Shown: positions 1 through 7,171, counted from the first letter of the stretch. The stretch is DNA of 8,416 nt from Paracoccaceae bacterium (GCA_023263735.1 JALQUQ010000109.1:1-8416), one strand, 5' to 3'. The notes: generated by a model from the letters alone, not told the origin. Numbers and translations: made by a program.

Positions 1-1
1 G

Positions 2-3000
2 CCCTTCCGCGTGAATGCCCGGCTCAGCGATTGGACCAGCGATGGCCCCCGGTTTGGTGGGGTCAACTCGTTGGGCGTCGGGGGCACCAATGCCCATGCC
101 GTGCTGCAAGAGGCCCCGCAGATCGCCGCGTCCGAGGCGTCGGATTGGCCGTTTCAACCGCTGATCCTGTCGGCGCGCAGCAAATCGGCGCTGGATGGTC
201 AGGCCGAACGTCTGGCCGCCCATCTGCGGGCCCATCCCGAACAGCCGCTGGCCGATGTCGCCTGGACGTTGAAGGAAGGCCGCCGCACCTTTGAAAAGCG
301 CCGCGTCATCGTGGCCGAAACGCATGAAGAGGCCGCCGCCCTTTTGCAAGGGGGCGACAGCCGCCGGGTGTTCAATCACGACTGGCTGGGCGACAATCCC
401 GATGTGGTGTTCATGTTCCCCGGCGGTGGGGCGCAATATGCCGGCATGGCGCGCGATCTTTATGAAACCGAACCGGTTTTCGCAGATTGGATGGATCAGG
501 GCCTGTCGGTGCTCGAGCCAAAGCTCGACTACGACATCCGCGCCCTGTGGCTGCCCAAAGCCGGAGAAGAGGCCGCCGCGAATGAGCGGTTGAAAAAGCC
601 TTCGGTTCAACTGCCGCTGATCCTGATCACCGAATTCGCCTTGGCCAAGCTGTTTGAAAGCTGGGGCGTCGAACCCAGTGCGCTCGTTGGCCATTCGATG
701 GGGGAAAACACCGCCGCCGCCCTTGCCGGGGTGATGAGCTTTGAGGATGCGATTGGTCTGGTCCTGTTGCGGGGGCAGTTGTTCGATACGGTGCCCGCGG
801 GGGGCATGCTGTCGGTTCCGATGTCGGAAACCGATTTGCGCCCGCATCTGGGGCCCAATCACGATGTGGCCTCCGACAATGCGCCGGGCCTGTGCGTGAT
901 TTCCGGCCCCGATTCAGATCTCAGGGATCTGGCTCACAAGCTTGCCGATCTGGGGATCGAAACCCAGCGCATCGCCATCGACATCGCCGCGCATTCCCGA
1001 ATGCTGGAGCCGATCCTTGATCGCTTTGGTGCCTATCTGCGGTCGATCCCGTTGAACCCGCCGCGTCTGCCAATCCTCTCGAATGCGACCGGACAGCCGT
1101 TGACGCACGCGCAGGCCACGGACCCGGCCTATTGGGTCAAACATCTGCGCAACACCGTCAACTTCCGCGCCTGCATGCAGACCCTGATGCAGGTGCCCAA
1201 CCGGGTTTACGTGGAAATGGGGCCCGGTCGGGCGCTGTCGTCGCTGGCGCAGGCCAATGGCGTTGCCGCGGGGCAGGTTGTCCCGGCCCTGCGCCACCCC
1301 GAACAAAAGATGGCGGATGATGCCTGGCACATGGCGGCTCTGGTCCGTCTGTGGGCCTGCGGCGTGGCCATCGACTGGCCCCAGATCTGGGGAGAGGCGC
1401 GGCGCAACCGGGTCTCCTTGCCGACCTATGCGTTCCAGCGCAAACCCTATTTCATTGAGGCGGCCAAAGGCCAAACCCTTGACGCCATTGCCTTGCCCGC
1501 GCGGATCGACGATGTCGCGCAATGGGGCTGGCGGCCGCATTGGAAACCGCAGGCCGCCGACATCGATATTACTGAACTGGCCGAGGTCGGTGCGCAAAAC
1601 TGGTTGATCTTTGCCGATGCCGATGGGCTGGGGGCCAAGGTCGCCCAAAAGCTGCGCAAGGCGGGCCATGGGGTGACGACGGTTCGTGCGGGCGATACCT
1701 TTGCCCGCGATGGCGAAGGCGGCTATATCCTGTCGCCGGAACGTGGCCGCGAAGGCTATGACCTGCTCATCCGCGATCTGGTGTCGAATGGCACCGTTCC
1801 GACCCGCGTCCTTCATCTGTGGCTGGCCGCGCGCAAAGAACAATTCCGCCCCGGCTCCAGCCTTTTGCACCGCAACATCGAACAGGGCTTCTATTCGCTG
1901 ATGTTCCTTGGGCAGGCGATGGCCGAAGAGAACCTGCCAAAGCCCTTGCACCTGACGGCCGTGACCATGGGGGCGGCGCAGGTTCGGGTCGAACCGCTGG
2001 TTTATCCTGAAAAGGCAATGGCGCTGGGCCCGGTGCGGGTGATCCCGCGCGAATTGCCGGGCATTTCGGCACGTCTTCTCGATTTGCCGATGGATATCTC
2101 TGTCGATGAGGGGGCCGATGCCGTCATCGAAGAGGCGCTGTCCAGCGGGGAATCCGTCGGGGCGCTTCGGCGCGGGCGTCGTTTCGTGCAAGACTGGCGC
2201 AAGGTTCCGCTGGATGTGCGCAGCCTTGATCTGCCCCGTGGGGCCCATGTGCTGCTGACCGGCGGGTTCGGGGGCATCGGCATGACCGTGGCCGAAGATC
2301 TGGTGCGCCGCCATGGTGTCAAACTGACCCTGATCGCGCGCAGCAACTTGCCCGAACGGGGTCTGTGGCCGCGCCTCCTTGACAAGGCCGCCCCCGGTGA
2401 TGCGGTGGCGCGGCGGATTCTGTCGGTTCAGCGGTTAGAGGCTTTGGGCGCAAAAATCCTGATCGCCCGGGCCGACGTGGCCAATCTTGTCGAAATGCAG
2501 GCCGCCAAACAGCGCGCCGAAGATCAGTTTGGCCCCGTCCACACCCTGATTCACGCGGCGGGTGTCTATGACGACGGCCCGATCCTGTCCAAGACCAGCG
2601 CCGAAGTCGAAGAGGTCTTTGCCCCGAAACTGCACGGGCTTCAGATCATTGATCGGTTGTTCCCCGATGGGGCGCTGACCCATCTTGTCCTGTTCTCCTC
2701 GACCTCCACGGCCACGGGCCCGGCGGGGCAGATCGACTATGTGGCCGCCAATGAATATCTGAACGCTTGGGCCAAAAGCCGGTCTGGGTCCAAGACCAAG
2801 GTGACCGCGATCAATTGGGGCATCTGGCAGGGCGTGGGCATGGCTGCCGAAGCTTTGGCCGACAAGGCGGGCCGCCTTGATACGCCCCGGGTTCCGATCC
2901 GCCGCCCGATGCTGGACGAGGCGGGGTTTGATCGCCACGGCAACCGCATTTTCGCCGCCAGTTATGCGGTGGATCGCTGGTTCCTTGATGGCCACCGCAC

Positions 3001-5197
3001 ACTTGACAAAACGGCCCTTGTTCCCGGCACCGGCTATCTGGAACTGATCGCCGAGGCGATGGCCGAGCAGGGCGAAGGGACGGCCTTTGAAATCCGTGAC
3101 CTGACCTTTTTCCGCGCCCTCGACGTGCCCGACGGGGAAAAGCGCGACATCCGCGCCCGCCTGACCCGAACCGAAGAAGGTTATCAATTCGACCTGCATT
3201 CGGCCCATGCCGTGCGCGGTCGTCTGGGATGGGTGTTGCATGCTTCGGCCCGGGTCTTGCCCAAGGCCCCGCGGGCGGCCACCCTTGATCTTGCGGCCAT
3301 CGCGGCGCGGTTGCCGACCCCCCTGCGGGGGCAGGGCATGCCCTCCCCGCAAGAGGCGCATCTTTTGTTCGGTGATCGCTGGCGCGTGCTCAACAGTCTG
3401 GCCCTTGGTCAGGGAGAGGGGCTGGCCGAATTGCAATTGCCCGACGCCTTCGCGGCCGAACCGGCAGCGGGCTGGCAGCTGCACCCGGCGCTGATGGATC
3501 TGGCGACCGGCTGGGCGATGGAGCTGATTGCGGGTTACCGCCCCGATCGTCTGTGGGTTCCGGTGTCTTATGGGCAGATCCGGGTCCACGGCCCGATGCC
3601 TGCGCATATCTACAGCCATGTGCGCAACGCCGCCCCCAATCAGGCCGCGCGGGCCTCGGCCGTCTTTGATGTCACCTTGGCCGGGCCGGAGGGTCGGGTC
3701 TGGGTTGAGATCGGCGGCTTTACCATCCGTCGTCTGGATGGGGCGCTCAGCTTCCCCGCGCCCGATCCCCGCTCGATCGAGGTTGAGGAAACGGCGACCA
3801 AGGTCACTTCTCCCGCCGAAGAGCGCCTTTTGCACACCCTTCAGCACGGGATCAGGCCCGAAGAGGGGGCCGATGCCTTCAACCGTGCCTTGGGTGCGGG
3901 GCAAAGCCAGATCGTGGTGTCTTCGCTTGATCTTGACGCCTTGATCGCGGGCACCCGTGCCGCGACAGATCGCAGCGAAGAGGGGCAGTCCTTTGAACGG
4001 CCCGATCTCGACTCCGAATATGTCGAACCGCGCAACGATGTCGAACGCACGCTGGTCGGCTTCTGGCAGGATCTCTTGGGCGTGGCCAAGGTCGGGGTCG
4101 AAGACAGCTTCTTTGATCTGGGCGGTCACAGCCTGATTGCCGTGCGCCTGTTTGCCATGGTGAAAAAGACCTTCCGCGTCGATTTCCCGATTTCCGTGCT
4201 GTTCGAGGCTCCGACGATTTCGGCCTGTGCCGCGCTGATCATCGAACAGATCGGCCTCCCGTCCGAGGCCGAGCCTGCGGCACCTGTGCGCAAGAACGCC
4301 GCCCCGCAACGCCGCTTTACCCATCTTGTGCCCATGCACCGGGGCGAGGGGGGGCAGAAAGCGCCGTTCTTCCTTGTGGCGGGCATGTTCGGCAACGTGT
4401 TGAACCTGCGGCATCTGGCCCAGCTTTTGGGCGGGGATCGCCCGTTCTATGGGCTTCAGGCGCGGGGGCTTTATGGCGATGCCGATCCGCACACCAGCTT
4501 TGACGCCGCCGCCCGCGATTACATCGCCGAAATGAAACAGGTGCACCCCAATGGCCCGTGGCTCTTGGGCGGCTTCTCGGGCGGGGGTCTGATCGCGTGG
4601 GAAATCGCCCGCCAGCTTGAGGCTGAGGGCCAAGAGGTGCAGTTGCTCGTCCTTCTCGACACGCCGCTGCCGATCCGGCCTTCGCTGTCAAAGCTTGACA
4701 AGCTCTTGATCCGGCTGGCCGAATTCCGGGCCGAGGGTCCGGCCTTCCTGACCCGCTGGTGGCAGGACAAACAGGCCTACAAGGCCCGTTTGCGCAACGT
4801 CGCCTTGGCCGGGTCCACCGATTTCCACAACGCCGAGATTGAGGCGGCGTTCCGCGGGGCGCTTCCCTCTTATCAGATGGTGCCGCGCGCGGGCAAAACC
4901 GTTCTGTACCGCCCGCCGATGGATCGGCGCTGGCAGGTCACCGGGGGGCGTTGGGTCACCACGGCGCGGGAATTTGTTTTCCCCGACAATGATCTGACGC
5001 AATTCGCCCCCAATCTCGAGGTGGTAGAAGTGCCCGGCGATCACGATTCCATGGTGCTTGAACCCAACGTCCGGGTTCTGGCGGCGCGGATGCGGGCGGC
5101 CATCGTTCAGGCGTCGGAACGCGGCCCGATCTGGCATGACAGCGCGGCCGTGGCCGAACCCGAGGTGCCCAACCGTTTGGCAACGGCGGCGGAATAG
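2..5197 (+). CDS. Type I polyketide synthase, 5'-partial: (KS)-AT-KR-DH-carrier-TE
   Basis: This is a modular PKS that would extend an acyl chain by one unit, reduce and dehydrate it, and release it. The reading frame is already open at position 2 and encodes the end of a ketosynthase, so the true start is upstream; the GTG at 11 is an internal codon and serves here only as residue 1 for numbering. Seen in order: the ketosynthase C-terminal motif GGTNAH (His29, one of the catalytic histidines); acyltransferase about 134-430; post-AT signature LPTYAFQR near 470; a structural ketoreductase half about 500-735; catalytic ketoreductase about 742-950; dehydratase about 967-1245; a linker; carrier about 1342-1415 (Ser1374); thioesterase about 1439-1700. 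All catalytic residues of AT, KR and TE that I can locate are present. The dehydratase lies after the ketoreductase, unlike the usual DH-KR order. The gene ends 3 bases before the glycosyltransferase, suggesting one operon. The thioesterase makes this the likely last module of its assembly line. Confidence 0.96.
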   Translation, partial: PFRVNARLSDWTSDGPRFGGVNSLGVGGTNAHAVLQEAPQIAASEASDWPFQPLILSARSKSALDGQAERLAAHLRAHPEQPLADVAWTLKEGRRTFEKRRVIVAETHEEAAALLQGGDSRRVFNHDWLGDNPDVVFMFPGGGAQYAGMARDLYETEPVFADWMDQGLSVLEPKLDYDIRALWLPKAGEEAAANERLKKPSVQLPLILITEFALAKLFESWGVEPSALVGHSMGENTAAALAGVMSFEDAIGLVLLRGQLFDTVPAGGMLSVPMSETDLRPHLGPNHDVASDNAPGLCVISGPDSDLRDLAHKLADLGIETQRIAIDIAAHSRMLEPILDRFGAYLRSIPLNPPRLPILSNATGQPLTHAQATDPAYWVKHLRNTVNFRACMQTLMQVPNRVYVEMGPGRALSSLAQANGVAAGQVVPALRHPEQKMADDAWHMAALVRLWACGVAIDWPQIWGEARRNRVSLPTYAFQRKPYFIEAAKGQTLDAIALPARIDDVAQWGWRPHWKPQAADIDITELAEVGAQNWLIFADADGLGAKVAQKLRKAGHGVTTVRAGDTFARDGEGGYILSPERGREGYDLLIRDLVSNGTVPTRVLHLWLAARKEQFRPGSSLLHRNIEQGFYSLMFLGQAMAEENLPKPLHLTAVTMGAAQVRVEPLVYPEKAMALGPVRVIPRELPGISARLLDLPMDISVDEGADAVIEEALSSGESVGALRRGRRFVQDWRKVPLDVRSLDLPRGAHVLLTGGFGGIGMTVAEDLVRRHGVKLTLIARSNLPERGLWPRLLDKAAPGDAVARRILSVQRLEALGAKILIARADVANLVEMQAAKQRAEDQFGPVHTLIHAAGVYDDGPILSKTSAEVEEVFAPKLHGLQIIDRLFPDGALTHLVLFSSTSTATGPAGQIDYVAANEYLNAWAKSRSGSKTKVTAINWGIWQGVGMAAEALADKAGRLDTPRVPIRRPMLDEAGFDRHGNRIFAASYAVDRWFLDGHRTLDKTALVPGTGYLELIAEAMAEQGEGTAFEIRDLTFFRALDVPDGEKRDIRARLTRTEEGYQFDLHSAHAVRGRLGWVLHASARVLPKAPRAATLDLAAIAARLPTPLRGQGMPSPQEAHLLFGDRWRVLNSLALGQGEGLAELQLPDAFAAEPAAGWQLHPALMDLATGWAMELIAGYRPDRLWVPVSYGQIRVHGPMPAHIYSHVRNAAPNQAARASAVFDVTLAGPEGRVWVEIGGFTIRRLDGALSFPAPDPRSIEVEETATKVTSPAEERLLHTLQHGIRPEEGADAFNRALGAGQSQIVVSSLDLDALIAGTRAATDRSEEGQSFERPDLDSEYVEPRNDVERTLVGFWQDLLGVAKVGVEDSFFDLGGHSLIAVRLFAMVKKTFRVDFPISVLFEAPTISACAALIIEQIGLPSEAEPAAPVRKNAAPQRRFTHLVPMHRGEGGQKAPFFLVAGMFGNVLNLRHLAQLLGGDRPFYGLQARGLYGDADPHTSFDAAARDYIAEMKQVHPNGPWLLGGFSGGGLIAWEIARQLEAEGQEVQLLVLLDTPLPIRPSLSKLDKLLIRLAEFRAEGPAFLTRWWQDKQAYKARLRNVALAGSTDFHNAEIEAAFRGALPSYQMVPRAGKTVLYRPPMDRRWQVTGGRWVTTAREFVFPDNDLTQFAPNLEVVEVPGDHDSMVLEPNVRVLAARMRAAIVQASERGPIWHDSAAVAEPEVPNRLATAAE
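410..1300 (+). other. Acyltransferase domain of the PKS
   Basis: This domain loads the extender unit from acyl-CoA onto the carrier. Residues 136-142 read FPGGGAQ (oxyanion-side Gln142). The nucleophile motif GHSMGE has Ser229 (695-697), the conserved Arg is at 254, and the catalytic His328 lies in IAAHSRML. The block that usually separates malonyl (HAFH) from methylmalonyl (YASH) domains reads IAAH here, and the residue after the active Ser is Met. The extender unit therefore cannot be called from these motifs; malonyl is only the default guess. Confidence 0.92.
2234..2860 (+). other. Ketoreductase catalytic domain of the PKS
   Basis: This is a short-chain dehydrogenase fold that reduces the beta-keto group with NADPH. 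The cofactor loop GGFGGIG is at residues 751-757. The catalytic set is complete at the spacing expected for PKS ketoreductases: Lys873, Ser897, Tyr910, Asn914. The stereochemistry loop reads VYDDG (Asp854, Asp855), close to the LDD motif of B-type ketoreductases, so a D-configured hydroxyl is predicted by analogy. Residues about 500-735 upstream look like the non-catalytic structural half of the ketoreductase. Confidence 0.9.
2909..3745 (+). other. Dehydratase domain of the PKS, located after the ketoreductase
   Basis: This is a double-hotdog dehydratase expected to remove water from the beta-hydroxyacyl chain. The catalytic histidine is His995 in DGHRTLDK, followed by VPGTGYLEL. The second catalytic residue, Asp1163, sits in LHPALMDLATG. 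The N-terminal motif departs from the common HxxxGxxxxP: the Gly position is Asp999 and the Pro is one residue later (Pro1005). The residue four after Asp1163 is Gly rather than Gln or His. Both catalytic residues are present, so activity is likely but not certain. Confidence 0.85.
4034..4255 (+). other. Phosphopantetheine carrier domain of the PKS
   Basis: This domain holds the growing chain on a phosphopantetheine arm attached to Ser1374 (4130-4132). The motif is FFDLGGHSL, followed by SVLFEAPTI. LGGHSL is the form more typical of NRPS peptidyl carriers than of the LGxDSL motif of many PKS acyl carriers. PKS modules from mixed PKS/NRPS systems also use it, so the domain fits a hybrid pathway. 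Confidence 0.93.
4325..5110 (+). other. C-terminal thioesterase domain of the PKS
   Basis: This is an alpha/beta hydrolase of the type I thioesterase family that releases the finished chain by hydrolysis or cyclisation. The nucleophile elbow is GFSGG with Ser1523. The probable acid is Asp1550 in LVLLDT and the catalytic His1678 lies in VPGDHDSM, giving a complete triad at normal spacing. Whether the product is linear or cyclic cannot be read from the sequence. Confidence 0.93.
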
Positions 5198-5200
5198 AAA

Positions 5201-6187
5201 ATGTCGAGCGTTCTTGCGATCATTCTGAATTGGCGCACGGCCGAAATGACCCTTCGCTCGGCCGAGGCGGCGCGCCTCGCGATGACCGGGCTTCGGGGCG
5301 CGATCACGATTGTCGATAACGACTCGCAGGATGGCAGCTTTGAATGGCTGTCCCGGGCGGTGCATCAGCGCGGCTGGGATCAGGCCGAGGTGCCGGTTCG
5401 CGTGGTTCAATCAGGCTGGAACGGCGGCTTTGGTGCCGGCAACAACGTGGGGATCCGGGGCGGCCTGCCCAATGGCGATCGCCCCGATTACCTCTATATC
5501 CTGAATTCCGACGCCTTCCCCGAACCCGATGCGATCCGTCGTCTGCACGACTATCTCGACACCCATCCAAAGGTCGGGTTCGCGGGCAGCGCGATCCTTG
5601 GCGAAAAGGGCGACATCCACCACACCGCCTTTCGCTTTCCCTCGGTCGCGGGCGAATTGGAACAGGCCGCCCGCACCGGGCCAATCACCCGCATCCTGCG
5701 CCGGGCGGTGATCGCACCGCCTTTGCCCCAGCACTCCGGCCCCGTCGATTGGCTGGCGGGGGCCTCGATGATGATGCGGCAATCGGTTCTGGATCAGATC
5801 GGTTTGTTCGATGAAACCTTCTTTCTGTATTTCGAGGAAACCGATCTCTGCCTGCGGGCCGCGCGGGCCGGGTGGACAACCGATTACGTGGTTGACAGCC
5901 GGGTGGTTCATCTGGGCTCGGTTTCAACCGGCATGGGCCGGTGGACGCGGATTCCCCGGTTCTGGCTGGATTCCCGGTTTTATTATTACGCCAAAAATCA
6001 TGGTCGGGTCACGGCGGCACTGGCAACTCTGGCGCATCTGGCCGGGGGCGCGATCTGGCGTCTGCGCGCCCTGATCCAGCGCCGCGACCTGATCGATCCC
6101 CCGCATTATCTGAAAGACATGACCTTGCACGCGCTTCGGGCGCTGGCTCGGCCCAGTGATAACCGTTCTGAAAGACCCAAGGTCTGA
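5201..6187 (+). CDS. Family 2 glycosyltransferase, rhamnosyltransferase-like
   Basis: This is a 328-residue GT-A fold inverting glycosyltransferase, predicted to transfer a sugar from a nucleotide-sugar donor in the cytoplasm or at the inner membrane. Visible family motifs are the N-terminal strand LAIILNW, VDNDSQDGS (38-46), WNGGFGAGNN (73-82), the metal/nucleotide site LNSD with Asp104, VDWLAGASMMM (182-192) and FEETD (211-215) before CLRAARAGW, which carries the probable catalytic base. This motif set is that of the WbbL/RfbF-like group, many of which are rhamnosyltransferases; donor and acceptor here are unknown. There is no signal peptide. A moderately hydrophobic stretch near 266-282 could allow membrane contact. 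The ATG follows the PKS stop by 3 bases with only a weak GGA upstream, so translation is probably coupled to the PKS. Its place inside the cluster suggests it decorates the product, but a cell-surface role is not excluded. Confidence 0.9.
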   Translation: MSSVLAIILNWRTAEMTLRSAEAARLAMTGLRGAITIVDNDSQDGSFEWLSRAVHQRGWDQAEVPVRVVQSGWNGGFGAGNNVGIRGGLPNGDRPDYLYILNSDAFPEPDAIRRLHDYLDTHPKVGFAGSAILGEKGDIHHTAFRFPSVAGELEQAARTGPITRILRRAVIAPPLPQHSGPVDWLAGASMMMRQSVLDQIGLFDETFFLYFEETDLCLRAARAGWTTDYVVDSRVVHLGSVSTGMGRWTRIPRFWLDSRFYYYAKNHGRVTAALATLAHLAGGAIWRLRALIQRRDLIDPPHYLKDMTLHALRALARPSDNRSERPKV

Positions 6188-6215
6188 CCCCGCCTACGAA
6201 AAGGTGCGGCTCAGG

Positions 6216-6263
6216 CCCGATGTGAGCATGGCCCGATCTGGGCATGGCCCGATTAGGGCATGG
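6216..6263 (+). repeat. Three tandem 16-bp repeats upstream of the NRPS gene
   Basis: Three adjacent units of exactly 16 bases: CCCGATGTGAGCATGG (6216-6231), CCCGATCTGGGCATGG (6232-6247) and CCCGATTAGGGCATGG (6248-6263). Units 1 and 2, and 2 and 3, match at 14 of 16 positions; 1 and 3 at 13. Variation is confined to positions 7, 8 and 10. The blocks alternate GCCC and GGGC, so the RNA could form alternative 4-bp hairpins, either GCCC-N5-GGGC within a unit or GGGC-ATG-GCCC across a boundary. The array ends in the NRPS ribosome binding site. Function is unknown. Confidence 0.85.
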
Positions 6264-6267
6264 AGAG
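6262..6267 (+). promoter_or_regulatory. Ribosome binding site GGAGAG of the NRPS gene
   Basis: GGAGAG lies 4 bases before the ATG at 6272 (6 bases counting from GGAG), a good Shine-Dalgarno match and the reason for choosing that start. Its first two bases are the last two of the third 16-bp repeat, so any hairpin in the repeats could influence its accessibility. Confidence 0.65.
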
Positions 6268-6271
6268 TGTG

Positions 6272-7171
6272 ATGACCCAACAAACCGCAATCTTGTTTGG
6301 CAATGAAACCCTCACGCGGGAATGTGGGGCCATGTGGTTAGAGCGCGGGCACCATCTGGCCTGCGTCATCACCCGCAACCCCGATATTGCCGAATGGGCC
6401 ACCACCGCCGGTCTGCGGGTCGAAGCGCCGGGCAAGGATCTGGCACCCCGCCTTGGCGGGCTGCGGATCGATTGGGTCCTGTCGATTGCCTATCTGTCGC
6501 TGGTGCCCGCATCGATCACCGATCTTGCGGCCAAGGGGGCGATCAACTTTCACGATGGCCCCTTGCCGGAACGGGCGGGCCTCAATGCGCCGGTCTGGGC
6601 CATTCTTGACGGCGCAACCCGCCACGCGATCACCTGGCACCTGATCACCGAAGGCATTGACCAAGGCGACGTGCTGGAACGGCGCGATTTCGACATTCTG
6701 CCCGCCGATACTGCCCTGACCCTCAACACCCGCTGTTTCGAGGCGGCGCTCGACAGCTTTCCCGCCGTCATGGCCCAAATGGAAAGCGGCCTGCGCCCCC
6801 AACCGCAGGATTTCACCCGCCGCAAGGTGCACAATCGCAGCGACCGCCCCGATGCCTTTGGGCGCATCGACTTCAGCCGCGATGCCGCGCAGGTCGTCAA
6901 TCTGGTGCGTGGGCTGGATCACGGCTGCTACTGGAACCCGGTGACCACGGCCAAGATCCACCTTGGCCCCTCGGTGTTGAACGTGGGCACGGCCGAATTG
7001 GCGGTGGGAGAGGGCGCGCCGGGCCACGTCATCTCGGCCACCGCCGAAGGTCTGGTGGTGGCCTGTGGGCGTGGCGCGGTTTGTCTGAACCGCCTGACCT
7101 GCCAGAAACGCGGTCTGCCCGTCTGCCCCTCCACCCTCTCGATCGACCGTCTGCCCGCCATGGGCGACGAT
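6272..7171 (+). other. Formyltransferase domain of the NRPS
   Basis: This domain belongs to the methionyl-tRNA formyltransferase / sugar formyltransferase superfamily, which uses N10-formyltetrahydrofolate. The catalytic triad is visible as Asn92 and His94 in INFHDGPLP and Asp130 in GIDQGDV. The Asn-His and His-Asp spacings (2 and 36) equal those of E. coli Fmt (Asn106, His108, Asp144). A C-terminal subdomain like that of Fmt follows from about residue 199 (IDFSRDA) to about 290. Fused to an adenylation domain, it most likely formylates the amino group of the loaded amino acid. Confidence 0.9.

Larger units (their letters stand above)
6188..6271 (+). other. Intergenic leader between glycosyltransferase and NRPS genes
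   Basis: This 84-base gap is the only non-coding stretch in the window. Its first 28 bases show nothing recognisable; the remainder is the 16-bp repeat array and the ribosome binding site. I see no convincing -35/-10 promoter pair and no hairpin followed by a T-run, so read-through from the upstream genes is the simplest view. Confidence 0.6.

Noticed and set aside
11..13. GTG as the start codon of the PKS gene
   Set aside because: The frame is open upstream to position 2 and encodes residues that continue the ketosynthase C-terminus, so the GTG is an internal valine.
914..2314. Minus-strand frame of 466 codons opposite the acyltransferase and ketoreductase
   Set aside because: It is a shadow frame of the PKS gene with no domain signature and no plausible start site.
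2435..4633. Long open frame of 732 codons on the minus strand inside the PKS gene
   Set aside because: It lies wholly antisense to a PKS with intact domain motifs. Its product shows no recognisable domain and is rich in Gly, Arg, His and Gln. Long antisense frames are expected in GC-rich coding DNA.
6188..6215. A promoter for the NRPS gene in the first part of the gap
   Set aside because: No -35/-10-like pair could be recognised; the genes more likely share a transcript, although an alternative-sigma promoter cannot be excluded.
6231..6259. The GCCC/GGGC hairpins as a rho-independent terminator
   Set aside because: The stems are only 4 bp and no T-run follows; the sequence leads straight into a ribosome binding site.
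6260..6262. ATG inside the third repeat as the NRPS start
   Set aside because: It is in frame and would add four residues, but its only upstream purine run is almost directly adjacent, whereas the ATG at 6272 has GGAGAG at good spacing. It remains a possible minor start.
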